From Neptuniibacter sp. UBA6509 (GTDB taxonomy: Bacteria; Pseudomonadota; Gammaproteobacteria; Pseudomonadales; Balneatricaceae), in contig DJLT01000034.1 in NCBI GenBank assembly GCA_002435145.1, positions 1-53,830 on the forward strand: DNA of 53,830 nucleotides. The letters are read 5' to 3'. Below, piece after piece: positions 16,357-24,401 of the stretch. The notes beneath the pieces are model-generated. The model was not told where the DNA came from. It saw only the letters and a list, made by a program, of their open reading frames with translations, and made no database searches. Position numbers and translations under genes: made by a program. Each line of letters opens with the position of its first letter. Within the stretch, counting starts at the first letter, position 1.

Positions 16357-17640
16357 TTATTCTTCTTTTACTTGTTCTTCTCTTCTATACAGATTCACAC
16401 CTTCACGCTGTTTTTCTAAGTACGTGTCATTATCGGGTACTTTGCTACCGCGTTGCTTTCGGTGGGGTGTAAACGATGTATTCCCGGTCCAGATGCCTTG
16501 TCCGTATTCAAATGCACTAAAACCGTGAATTGGTTGGCTTGATGATCCTTCATCTAACGTCCAGCGCTTTATATAACGGCGCTTCAGTTTGTATTTACCG
16601 GGGTGAGCACGGTCAGGCTCTAATATGGACCAGATCTCATCAGGATCTTTGATCGCTCTTGCTAACAATCGCATATAGCGGTGGCGTAATTTGTCCTTAG
16701 ATACCTTGAGCTGCCCATCAGCGCCGCGAAATAGATAATCGTTAATCGCTATGGGTTCACTCAGTACGTCTTTATAAACCATGGGACCGTCTGCACTGAA
16801 CTCGTTTAAGAAGGCATTAACGTAAGATTCCTCTGGTAAGTCGTCGGGCAGTATGTCGCTTTGCTTGGCTACTTGCGGTTTAGGTAATGGGGGCTTAGCA
16901 ACGGGGCCGATCGGTATGGGTTTAGCATTCGCTGGCCATTGTTCTATAAACTGGGGCGTACTATGACGAAGCCAACTTTGCCCAGGTGTATGTTCAAAGC
17001 CGGGATCGATCCCTAAAGGCACTTGTTTAAGCTCACCTGTACGTTTATCTAAATGCTCTTTGTATTCATCTGCAGGGGCGGTATCCGGTGTGGTTTTACC
17101 TAAACGCTTCATAGCGCGTTTTGATTTAGGGAATTTCTTGCACTTGCAACCATAGCCATTAGAAGGGCTGTGGATATCCCACCAAGGATCATTTGAAGCG
17201 AGTACCAATCGATCCCACGCTTTATGTTGGGGACGAAAGTTTTCGGCACCGGAGTGGCGATATTCCATGTAGGGGAACAGTTCTTGAAAACCCGGCTCGG
17301 TCATCTGAGCTTCTCGCCCTGCGTTGTATGCTTGGCGAATATTGGTTTCATAGATTAGTTTAGAGCGCCATCCGCGACTGCCGTTATAGTCCCAACCGTG
17401 TTTTTCTACGATGCTGTCAAAACGTTTACGGAAGTCTGCCAAGGTTTCACCGTCTTGAATGGCGGCTTGTATGGCGTTAGAAAAACCTTCGACAATGGCA
17501 GTTTTATTGGCACCGGCCACCATAAAGGCGTGGTCATGTTGTTTACCGTAAACATCCGACCAGCCGTTAGTGGGCAGCGGTAGCTTCTGCTGTAGATAAT
17601 CAATCGCCTGCTTAAACGGTTTATCTCCATAGGTTGGCAT
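16357..17640 (-). CDS. Minor head protein F with C-terminal PBECR2-like domain
   Basis: 427 residues. Residues 1-180 match the Mu F (gp30) head family: WRSKLIYETNIRQAYNAGRE, AWDRLVLASNDPWWDIHSPS and NGYGCKCKKFP. Residues about 272-420 are separate and match the pattern of the phage barnase/EndoU/colicin-like nuclease domain PBECR2: DPDEIWSIL, KLKRRYIKRW, FSAFEYGQGIWTGNTSF and a C-terminal YLEKQREGVNLYRR. A nuclease-like domain carried on an injected or head-associated protein could act in the new host cell. It shares its first base with the stop of the portal gene, and 103 bp separate it from gpG. The domain call is from motif recall. Confidence 0.87.
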   Translation of the reverse strand: MPTYGDKPFKQAIDYLQQKLPLPTNGWSDVYGKQHDHAFMVAGANKTAIVEGFSNAIQAAIQDGETLADFRKRFDSIVEKHGWDYNGSRGWRSKLIYETNIRQAYNAGREAQMTEPGFQELFPYMEYRHSGAENFRPQHKAWDRLVLASNDPWWDIHSPSNGYGCKCKKFPKSKRAMKRLGKTTPDTAPADEYKEHLDKRTGELKQVPLGIDPGFEHTPGQSWLRHSTPQFIEQWPANAKPIPIGPVAKPPLPKPQVAKQSDILPDDLPEESYVNAFLNEFSADGPMVYKDVLSEPIAINDYLFRGADGQLKVSKDKLRHRYMRLLARAIKDPDEIWSILEPDRAHPGKYKLKRRYIKRWTLDEGSSSQPIHGFSAFEYGQGIWTGNTSFTPHRKQRGSKVPDNDTYLEKQREGVNLYRREEQVKEE

Positions 17641-19223
17641 TATTGCGCATCCTGTAGCAGCTCATAACGCCCGGCCAGAGCTGCAACGGTTAATGCTTGG
17701 CTCATGAGTTTTTCAAGATCAGTTGTATCGAGCTGTAGCGCGATGAGCTGCTCTTGTAATTGTTCTAATGAATCTGCGTTATCCACAACCTGGCGTAACT
17801 GGTCTATTAGATCGGTGGTGTGCTGTGCTGATTTATTCTGCAGATGATCTGCAAGCTGTTCTACTTCGTCGGGTTGCTCTTCTACAGATTTAGATGTCGC
17901 ATTAAGTGCTGCCAGTGCGGTTTCTGATTGCGAAGTAATGGGAGGTGTAGAGGCTTGCGATAAGGTAAGCACGGGCTCACCTTTAACCGCTTCAGGTATT
18001 TTAGTTTTCTCATGCACCCATGAGATAGGTATGCTGACACCGACCTCTACCAAACCTTTCAAGGGTTGTACGAATTGCGCTAGATCTTCGCCTTCGTTTA
18101 AATCGTACTCTAAGCGTGGAATACGGCGAGGGCTGCGGAACGATTTACCGTTAAGCACGTACATGGGGTAAACCACGTCACGTGTCAGAGTCACGGCGAG
18201 TGCTTTCAAGTCGGCATCGCGGATCTCTTGGCGTACTTCGTTATGCACATTGCCTAAAGCGTTGGTGCTGGATTTACCGTCTGCCTGGCTGGTAAGTGTG
18301 CCACCGAGAATAGCTTTTGACTGACTACGCTCACACCAGTTGACCATCGCCATAAAGGGATCGGACCCGCCATCAGCAGCTTTTTCAAACTCGATATCCA
18401 TCCCTTTAGGAATGACACCGCCAGCATTGTGACCAATGCTCATTACTGCACGCAGTAGTGTGAGCTTCTCGCGATCGCTTGCACCTGCAGGGTACTTGCC
18501 TAAGCGCATAGGCAAGCCGTAGATCTCTAAAAACTCAGCTAGGTCACGAACACTGTAGTTTTTAAATAGAAAAGGCCATGCCAATACACGCGCTAAACCA
18601 TTACGGGCTAAATAGCCGCTTTTCGCTTTGGCAACGTGGCTAATCCAACCAAATTGACGCAATGTCTCACCATTATGGCTGCCATCACGCAGGGTGAGTT
18701 GATTGCGGCTATCTGGGTTTATCTGGAACCAGCTAGGGTCTCGCCATTCCGCATCAGCAATAAAGTGGGTTTTATCGGCGTATTCCCACTTGAGTTCTTG
18801 GTTGGAGAAGCCCTTTAGAATGCCATCGCCTGCATCAAAAATAGCATCGTCTAACCATGTGGCTGAGCGTAGTAGCTCCTCGATCATCTCTGCATCGCGT
18901 AACTCTTCAGCGCTGGCATTAGGCGGAGGAACAATATTCCAATCGACGCTTTGCATGGCGAGGCGACGTTTGCCGAGTTCGCTTTGAATATGGGCGTCTT
19001 TTTCTTCCATATCTTCTGCGAGTTCACATTGGCGTATCAGGTTGCCTTGTTCAGCTTCACGTAACACCATGGCTAGCTTGCTTGGTGTTAAACCGCTTGA
19101 GGGATGTTCGCCATAATGGTTACGTAGCTGGGCAAGTTTCGCATTGGCCTCGGTCTGCGGTTCTTCCAGATCGGGTAGGGTGAAAGGTTGCCCGTTGATA
19201 TCAACAATGGATGAGTTAGCCAT
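17640..19223 (-). CDS. Portal protein (Mu gp29, DUF935)
   Basis: 527 residues, the normal length of Mu-like portals. Recognised by LREAEQGNLIRQCELAEDME, the HIQSELGKRRLAMQSVDWNI segment, a FGWISHVAKAKSGYLARNGL block and YGLPMRLGKYPAGASDREK. It forms the dodecameric ring through which DNA is packaged. It lies between terminase and F, overlapping each by one base. The last 100 residues are helical and Gln-rich. Confidence 0.94.
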   Translation of the reverse strand: MANSSIVDINGQPFTLPDLEEPQTEANAKLAQLRNHYGEHPSSGLTPSKLAMVLREAEQGNLIRQCELAEDMEEKDAHIQSELGKRRLAMQSVDWNIVPPPNASAEELRDAEMIEELLRSATWLDDAIFDAGDGILKGFSNQELKWEYADKTHFIADAEWRDPSWFQINPDSRNQLTLRDGSHNGETLRQFGWISHVAKAKSGYLARNGLARVLAWPFLFKNYSVRDLAEFLEIYGLPMRLGKYPAGASDREKLTLLRAVMSIGHNAGGVIPKGMDIEFEKAADGGSDPFMAMVNWCERSQSKAILGGTLTSQADGKSSTNALGNVHNEVRQEIRDADLKALAVTLTRDVVYPMYVLNGKSFRSPRRIPRLEYDLNEGEDLAQFVQPLKGLVEVGVSIPISWVHEKTKIPEAVKGEPVLTLSQASTPPITSQSETALAALNATSKSVEEQPDEVEQLADHLQNKSAQHTTDLIDQLRQVVDNADSLEQLQEQLIALQLDTTDLEKLMSQALTVAALAGRYELLQDAQ

Positions 19224-20803
19224 TACCAGGCTCCTTTTTCATATGAGGGTAGATCGCTGTCTTCGTCACCGCCCCAAGGGTCAGCTTTTACAGGAAGAGC
19301 CATAAAATCTATTTCGCCACCTTCCATATAACTGGCTCGCACGATCATGGCATAAGCAACAGCGCAATCGCCGTGGCGTTGTTTACCGTCTTCTCCTTTG
19401 CCAGATCCTTTCTCTATTTGCGGTACGCCTTTTGTTACTACAATTTTACGTAGGTCAGTAACAACATCGTTGTCTTTTGGGATCTCTAAATCATCGTCTT
19501 CAAATTTGGCTTTGAATTTTGGCATCCATTCACGGTACCAAGCGATATTGAGCATCACTTGTTCAACCATCTCTGTACCGTATTTATCTGCGGCTTTCTC
19601 CGCTAATGAACCGCCGTTACCCGTTGCATCAAACGCCGCACCGATAAACCGGGGTAATTGATCAATGACAAAGAACATGATCTGTTCTTGCTGAGAGTAT
19701 GGAACGTTACGTAGCTCTAAGTGAAACGGCACTTTGATACGGGTATCTTTCTGGATTGCGCCTACAGCGAATATGGAAAGGTCACCTTTACGTGCAAAGT
19801 CTTCACCAAATACGTGGGTAAGATCTGGATTGAGCTGCTCTAAATGGGGTGCGACTTCCTCTTTTAGCCATTGCTCAACATCTGCTTCACGCTGAGTCAT
19901 GGGAAGTTTTTCAAAATCCTTAGGCGCTTCAAAACCAATGATCTTGCAATCATCATTCATAGCGCGGTCGATTAGGCCACGGTTAATATAGGCACCACCG
20001 CCTTGTTTAGGTACGCAGTAGTATTCCTCTAACGCATCTTCCTCTGTCGCGGTTGCACGCAGTAGGTCAGACTTCCATTTATCTTCTGCTTCTTGCGTCC
20101 ATTCTTTGTGCGTTATTTGGCATATGCGTTTATAGAGACCTTCTGCACAGGCATCATCCAGCGTGATGGTGTGAATACTGTAATCTTTTTTACCTGCGAG
20201 GCTGTCTTGTATCAGTTCATTAAAGAGGTTTTCAGTACCATTATGAGTGCTGATTAAGCGAACTCTACTACCCCACATTGTAAGGGCGAGGGCTGCTTTA
20301 AGTACTTCGGCTAAGCGATCATGAAAGGCCGCTTCATCGATAGTGACGTTACCTTGCATGCCTCGCAAGTTAGCGGGGTTACTTGATAGCGCTTGAATCT
20401 TAAAGCCACTGGCGAAGTAGATAACAAAGGTGAGGATCTCCTTGCCGTCTTGACCATCATCTATAAAGACCTCTTCTTGTATCTCACCTGCTGCTTTATT
20501 AAATGCTTTGGACCACATAGCGGCGGCTTCGATAAACTCGCGCGCCATCTCTTTATTGGATCCAACATAGAAATGATTGCAACCGCCATCTGATCTGGCT
20601 GTACCAGAACAAAGGGAAGCGTCTGCAGCCTCAGCCCAGGTTAAACCGGTACGGCGTGATTTTTGTCCAATCTTTAGAGGGGACTCGTCAGCGATCCAGC
20701 GCTTTTGATAACCAAGGAGTACTTCATTAGCGTCGAACTGCTGAAGGTCTAGAATTCCGTTTGTGACGGCTTCTGTTATGGCCTTTTCTTGGGATAAGTT
20801 CAT
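19223..20803 (-). CDS. Terminase large subunit (Mu gp28)
   Basis: 526 residues. A Walker A-like element KSRRTGLTWAEA is near residues 48-59, Walker B VTIDEAAF has D156-E157, and the C-terminal nuclease part includes GEDFARKGDLS, FDATGNGGSL and a late HGDCAVAYAM. It packages DNA into heads by headful cutting, carrying host flanks as Mu does. It lies between the small terminase and portal genes with single-base overlaps. Confidence 0.95.
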   Translation of the reverse strand: MNLSQEKAITEAVTNGILDLQQFDANEVLLGYQKRWIADESPLKIGQKSRRTGLTWAEAADASLCSGTARSDGGCNHFYVGSNKEMAREFIEAAAMWSKAFNKAAGEIQEEVFIDDGQDGKEILTFVIYFASGFKIQALSSNPANLRGMQGNVTIDEAAFHDRLAEVLKAALALTMWGSRVRLISTHNGTENLFNELIQDSLAGKKDYSIHTITLDDACAEGLYKRICQITHKEWTQEAEDKWKSDLLRATATEEDALEEYYCVPKQGGGAYINRGLIDRAMNDDCKIIGFEAPKDFEKLPMTQREADVEQWLKEEVAPHLEQLNPDLTHVFGEDFARKGDLSIFAVGAIQKDTRIKVPFHLELRNVPYSQQEQIMFFVIDQLPRFIGAAFDATGNGGSLAEKAADKYGTEMVEQVMLNIAWYREWMPKFKAKFEDDDLEIPKDNDVVTDLRKIVVTKGVPQIEKGSGKGEDGKQRHGDCAVAYAMIVRASYMEGGEIDFMALPVKADPWGGDEDSDLPSYEKGAW

Positions 20804-21351
20804 TAACGAATACCCAATATTTCATCTTTAATCGCCTGGACACCTTCGCGTGTCATACCTTGTTGCTTGGCGACAGTTTCAGCTATGCCTGCCGCTTCTT
20901 CTGCGGCTTGCTTGCGAATCTCTCTTTCATGTTTTTCATTCACACTGGCGGCTTCTTCTAAGTGCTTAATAGATAGAGAAAGCTCTTTGAGTAGTTTTGG
21001 TGGTACGGGGTCTTCACCCTCTGACATATGCAGCGCAGTTTCAAAGGCCATGGTACGTGTGAACTCGTTCAAGAGTTTGCCTACTTGCCCTTGTGGTTGG
21101 TTGCCTAATTTACCTATCCACATTTCGGCTACTTGACGCGATTGACGCATCTTAGCGCCGATGGCATCCATACGTTGGCTGTAGCGATTAACTGCGGATT
21201 TGCTGACTTCTTGATCAACGCCTTCGGCTTCAAGCAGTTTATTAATACGTAGGGTTGCATCTAACTGGGAGATCTTAGGATCTCTTAGTAAATCATGCAG
21301 GGCGTCACGGATCTCATCAGGGAGCAGGTCTATAGAGGATTTACGAGCCAT
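20803..21351 (-). CDS. Small terminase subunit (Mu gp27, DUF3486)
   Basis: 182 residues. SSIDLLPDEIRDALHDLLRD, the SKSAVNRYSQRMDAIGAKMR block and a coiled-coil C-terminal half are typical of DUF3486, the Mu gp27 family. It binds DNA and recruits the large subunit to the packaging site. It directly precedes the large terminase gene, sharing one base. Confidence 0.9.
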   Translation of the reverse strand: MARKSSIDLLPDEIRDALHDLLRDPKISQLDATLRINKLLEAEGVDQEVSKSAVNRYSQRMDAIGAKMRQSRQVAEMWIGKLGNQPQGQVGKLLNEFTRTMAFETALHMSEGEDPVPPKLLKELSLSIKHLEEAASVNEKHEREIRKQAAEEAAGIAETVAKQQGMTREGVQAIKDEILGIR

Positions 21352-21353
21352 AA

Positions 21354-21650
21354 CTAAGCTCCCGGCCCTGGGCGTTTAACGCCGGGTACGGATGCTTTGC
21401 CATTGGCAATATCTAAACCACGTTGAGTGATTTTGGTAACATAAACGCTTGATACTTCATCATATGAAACTAAGCCCTGTTCAGTCAGCCATGCGATATC
21501 TGAGTGCAGGCGATCGCGACTAATAGAATGCCCCCATACCTCTAACGCGCTTTGTAGTATTGAGCTGTTCACGGTGTAGTCTTGATCCTCTGCCAAATGG
21601 CGAAGGATCACCAGACGGCGGTCTTCTTCAGCAAATTTTTGAAACGGCAT
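21354..21650 (-). CDS. Winged-helix protein, VpaChn25_0724-like (Mu gp26 position)
   Basis: 98 residues. FAEEDRRLVILRHLAEDQDY, then ALEVWGHSISRDRLHSDIAW and LTEQGLVSYDE form a compact winged-helix pattern. It matches the small family annotated VpaChn25_0724 in Mu-like prophages between gp25 and gp27. A DNA-binding role at packaging or in regulation is likely but unproven. Confidence 0.8.
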   Translation of the reverse strand: MPFQKFAEEDRRLVILRHLAEDQDYTVNSSILQSALEVWGHSISRDRLHSDIAWLTEQGLVSYDEVSSVYVTKITQRGLDIANGKASVPGVKRPGPGA

Positions 21651-21653
21651 CGG

Positions 21654-21965
21654 CTAATCCTTTTTGTTAAGCATGTATTGATGAATTAGATTTAAGGTGT
21701 TGCGCATTCCATCCAGCTTGCTACCTAACTCGGCGGTTTGTTCTCTGAGCTGCGTGATGTCTTCATGGGTTGGGGCTGCTTTTGCTAAGGCTTCAACGGC
21801 TTGAATACGTTTGTCCAGCTGATGAATATCCTCTTGAACTTCATTAATGGTTTCTTTGTTTTTGTTACTGCCAGAGCGTACCCATGCGGCGATCGCAACG
21901 GCCATGGCAATAATCCAAACAGTAAAATCTAACCAGAATTTGAAAGCATCCCAGTTAACGTCCAT
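21654..21965 (-). CDS. DUF2730 protein (Mu gp25-like)
   Basis: About 103 residues from ATG 21965. An upstream start at 22022 would lie wholly inside the zinc-protein gene, so the internal start is preferred. One N-terminal membrane helix (FKFWLDFTVWIIAMAVAIAA) is followed by a long coiled coil (EVQEDIHQLDKRIQAVEALA). DUF2730 proteins occur in the lysis region of Mu-like phages and are often likened to Rz-type spanins, though this is not proven. Confidence 0.8.
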   Translation of the reverse strand: MDVNWDAFKFWLDFTVWIIAMAVAIAAWVRSGSNKNKETINEVQEDIHQLDKRIQAVEALAKAAPTHEDITQLREQTAELGSKLDGMRNTLNLIHQYMLNKKD

Positions 21966-22179
21966 GTCTTCTTTCCTCAATTGTTTGGCATTGGATGCAG
22001 CGAGCTGCATTGGGTTTTGCATTTAGCCGGTCAATTTCAATGGGTGTGGTGCAGCCGATACAAATAACCACACCGTCTTGAATGTCTTGAGGTGGTTCGG
22101 TTGTTTGTAGAGCGTTATCGAGTGCTGCTTGGCGCTGTCGCATCTCCATCTCTTTGGCTCGGTCGATTAGATCAGGCAT
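21955..22179 (-). CDS. DksA/TraR-like C4 zinc-finger protein
   Basis: 74 residues from ATG 22179, whose A overlaps the TGA of the holin gene; a TTG one codon upstream is less likely. The motif CIGCTTPIEIDRLNA followed by ARCIQCQ gives the four zinc cysteines (C-x2-C-x17-C-x2-C) of the short TraR class. TraR-type proteins bind RNA polymerase in the secondary channel and act without ppGpp. Such genes are common in the lysis-packaging segment of Mu- and P2-like phages. Confidence 0.85.
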   Translation of the reverse strand: MPDLIDRAKEMEMRQRQAALDNALQTTEPPQDIQDGVVICIGCTTPIEIDRLNAKPNAARCIQCQTIEERRHGR

Positions 22180-22583
22180 CAATCCTTCCTCATGATTTCT
22201 GTAACTTTAGGAACGATTTTTTCAGCACTGCGGCCAATGACGTAACCCCCTAAACCTAGCTGCAAAAGTGTCCAGGCTTCATCCGCTAGACGAAAGGTTG
22301 TCCAGCCAAAGGTATCGGCTACCACTAAGACTAAGAAGGTGAGCATGGTGATAGGGCGCCAGTTACGTTGTAACCAGCTTGAGCCTTGAGCCTCTGCTGT
22401 GATGACTTGCGCTTGGGCCTGCATGAGTTGCGTTTCGTAGTCCATGACCTTATCGGCCATCAGCGTTTGCATCTCGAATATGCGTGCTTTTACCTGTAGT
22501 CGTTCATCTTCAGAGGTGTGCAGTTCATCGACCAAATTGGTAATGGGTGAGACTAGCCCGGATAGAAATTTCCAGCCGCTCAT
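22179..22583 (-). CDS. Holin-like membrane protein (3TM phage holin)
   Basis: 134 residues from ATG 22583, which overlaps the endolysin stop (ATGA). A helical cytosolic N-terminal half (QVKARIFEMQTLMADKVMDY) is followed by the amphipathic SSWLQRNWRPITMLTFLVLV and further hydrophobic stretches (TLLQLGLGGYVIGRSAEK). This is the pattern of the GTA/Mu-like three-helix holin family, which makes holes that release endolysin. It is coupled to the endolysin gene. Confidence 0.8.
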   Translation of the reverse strand: MSGWKFLSGLVSPITNLVDELHTSEDERLQVKARIFEMQTLMADKVMDYETQLMQAQAQVITAEAQGSSWLQRNWRPITMLTFLVLVVADTFGWTTFRLADEAWTLLQLGLGGYVIGRSAEKIVPKVTEIMRKD

Positions 22584-23095
22584 ACGGGGTATTCCTCCCA
22601 GCACAACTCAAAGTGGAAACCATCGCATTTAGGCTCTTCACCTTCTGCTTTCTTCCTAGCTATGTAGGCTTTAAAGCCTTGTTCTGGGGTATCGTATCGG
22701 TCTAAATAAGCCCAACTCCCCCCCCATTTAATACGCACCTTTAGTTCTTCAGAAGCTATTTTTATCGCATTAGCAATGATGAAATAGTGTTCCCAATCCC
22801 AGTTAACGGTGCCATCTACCCATGCACCAAGATCAACAGCGTGAGCAATCGGGCCCAGTTCTGGCGAATTTTTTGGCACTTTTCCTAAATGGCGAGAATT
22901 CTTGGTCCAAGATTGGCCTTGACGGATCAAGTGGCGTTGGCGTTTTTCTGTACGTAGCGTTTCCAGAACGGTGAAATCCACACACGAACGTTGTAATGCA
23001 AGTGCTACAACTGCGGCTAAATCGGGGTGTGCTTTTTTTAATCGTTGCTTGGAGCGACGACCAAGAGCAAAGGGTGAAGCTGAGTTTTCAGACAT
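22580..23095 (-). CDS. Endolysin, M15-type peptidase
   Basis: 171 residues. The N-terminus resembles peptidoglycan-recognition segments (SKQRLKKAHPDLAAVVALAL). The catalytic metal ligands are visible as SRHLG (H69), then AHAVDLGAW (H85/D88) and a late DGFHFEL (H161), matching M15-type L-Ala-D-Glu or D-Ala-D-Ala endolysins. It cuts the peptide stems of the cell wall. No signal peptide; export through the adjacent holin is expected. It is the first gene of the late lysis operon, downstream of the promoter repeat. Confidence 0.9.
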   Translation of the reverse strand: MSENSASPFALGRRSKQRLKKAHPDLAAVVALALQRSCVDFTVLETLRTEKRQRHLIRQGQSWTKNSRHLGKVPKNSPELGPIAHAVDLGAWVDGTVNWDWEHYFIIANAIKIASEELKVRIKWGGSWAYLDRYDTPEQGFKAYIARKKAEGEEPKCDGFHFELCWEEYPV

Positions 23096-23102
23096 AATAA
23101 AA

Positions 23103-23156
23103 TCCCCGATAGGGTTGAAGTCCTTAAGTTTCGTTAGGACTCCAGCTTATCGGGGA
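23103..23156 (-). promoter_or_regulatory. Nested hairpin before endolysin gene
   Basis: TCCCCGATA (23,103-23,111) pairs with TATCGGGGA (23,148-23,156), and inside it AGTCCT (23,119-23,124) pairs with AGGACT (23,136-23,141). On the coding strand the outer stem is followed by TTTTATT and, two bases later, the ATG at 23,095. It could end read-through from the cargo genes or form a leader structure for the endolysin mRNA that hides its start. Part of it overlaps the proposed -10. Confidence 0.6.
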
Positions 23157-23192
23157 TAGAGAGAAGGGCGGTTTAACCTTGGTTAGATGTTT
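23144..23192 (-). promoter_or_regulatory. Putative late promoter of lysis operon (Plys-like)
   Basis: Coding strand 23,192-23,170 repeats exactly the 23-bp sequence found before the protease gene (dyad TAACC-AA-GGTTA). After the same 20-bp interval comes TAAGCT (23,149-23,144), a possible -10. Both sites then continue with GG. The lack of a -35 and the placement before the lysis gene match Mu Plys, which is activated by C. The repeat also overlaps the stop codon of the cargo gene by two bases. Confidence 0.65.
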
Positions 23193-23742
23193 AATTACTT
23201 AACGCTGGAAATTCTTCACCATAAAAGGACTCATACTGAATTTCAAACTTAATATGCTCTATATTTTCTTTAACAATATTTAGGTTAAATATAGTTGGGT
23301 CAATGTTGCCATCAGGTTCTAGTTTTAATAGTGGGATAACTTTCTCTGCTTCAAGAGCTTCCCCATGACTTACACTCTGTAGTGTAATCAGTACCGAATT
23401 GTCTGGAAATGCTCCTCTGAATAATCGCCAAAGATGCTGCACAGTTTCATCAGAATTCTCATTATCCATTATGATGCCATTTATTGTCATGCTATAGCTT
23501 GTAATGATTGCGGGCCCAAGGCCGTTATTAGATAAATTAAATACTAGAGATAAATTATGATTAGAGTGAGCGTAATCTAGGTGTAGGTGAGGCCTGACAG
23601 ATAATTTATTATGTTCTCTAGAATATTTGGCTTGCAAGTAGGTTGAAAGCATTGCACAGATTGCAATTATTGTGGCAATTATGGATGCTAGGTTTTCAGA
23701 AATCCATCCAATAGTACATGTGAAAAAACCAACACAGCTCAT
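23191..23742 (-). CDS. Membrane-anchored hypothetical protein, cargo patch 2
   Basis: 183 residues. An N-terminal hydrophobic helix (about residues 14-37, ENLASIIATIIAICAMLSTY) is followed by a RPHLHLDYAHSNHNLSL strand and NNGLGPAII. The NxGlGpAxI beta-sandwich pattern is widespread among uncharacterised anchored proteins of phages and genomic islands. It lies 11 bp after the secreted-protein gene and is AT-rich. The function is unknown; alteration of the lysogen surface or phage exclusion are possibilities. Confidence 0.6.
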   Translation of the reverse strand: MSCVGFFTCTIGWISENLASIIATIIAICAMLSTYLQAKYSREHNKLSVRPHLHLDYAHSNHNLSLVFNLSNNGLGPAIITSYSMTINGIIMDNENSDETVQHLWRLFRGAFPDNSVLITLQSVSHGEALEAEKVIPLLKLEPDGNIDPTIFNLNIVKENIEHIKFEIQYESFYGEEFPALSN

Positions 23743-23753
23743 CTAAAATTCTC

Positions 23754-24287
23754 TTATTCCAATACAAATTCAACAGGTTCTTCGTAAGAACGGATATCGA
23801 GGTGCCAGTTATTACCATCGAGATAAGTAGATAGTTTAATCCCCCCAATAACTGTTTCAGCATCTTCGCTATTCATATTCTTAATTATCCAAGCAGCCGC
23901 TTTTTCAGGCTCAGCATTAACGTACTCTAATGATGCTACAGCTCTAAACAAATTAGCAGTAAGTTTTCTATCCATATCAGCTAAAGTCCTGCCGCCAAAT
24001 GCCGTGATATTGATATTGTAGAGAGTGTCTTGATTGGTGTGACTCCATAATTTTGCATAAACAGAATAGTCATTTTTTGTCGTATCACCGGCTTTAAGCT
24101 CCCAGCGGTAATGAGTGGTTGGGCCATCTTGTACAGGATTAGGTCCTGTAAGATTAAAGCCTCTGGTTATAAACGGAGCTAAAGCTTTTTGTGGTGAAAG
24201 CTCTGGTATGGGCGGTTTAGGTTGTCCAGCTAAAATTGAGACGGAAAAAAGAGAGAGAAATAGTGCGAGAATTGTTGTCCGTAACAT
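23754..24287 (-). CDS. Secreted/periplasmic hypothetical protein, cargo patch 2
   Basis: 177 residues with a clear signal peptide: TTILALFLSLFSVSILA followed by GQPKPP, cleavage after about residue 20. The mature part is mixed alpha/beta with a THYRWELKAGDTTKNDYSV segment and a C-terminal LSTYLDGNNWHLDIRSYEE. No family was recognised. It is the first gene of a two-gene minus-strand unit, with a divergent start 114 bp from the plus-strand gene. Probably a lysogenic conversion factor; this is inference. Confidence 0.6.
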   Translation of the reverse strand: MLRTTILALFLSLFSVSILAGQPKPPIPELSPQKALAPFITRGFNLTGPNPVQDGPTTHYRWELKAGDTTKNDYSVYAKLWSHTNQDTLYNINITAFGGRTLADMDRKLTANLFRAVASLEYVNAEPEKAAAWIIKNMNSEDAETVIGGIKLSTYLDGNNWHLDIRSYEEPVEFVLE

Positions 24288-24401
24288 TTGTATAGCTCCT
24301 TGGCATTACTAGAAGGTATATAGTAACGACCTTAGATGAAACAATAAACTAATCACTGGTAATATAAGTTATAGCTTTGTGACTATATGGAGGAAATATA
24401 A

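Noticed and set aside
13965-23192. The two 23-bp repeats as attachment sites or ends of a 9-kb mobile element
   Set aside because: Between them lie essential head, packaging and lysis genes in normal Mu order. A promoter role explains position and spacing better.
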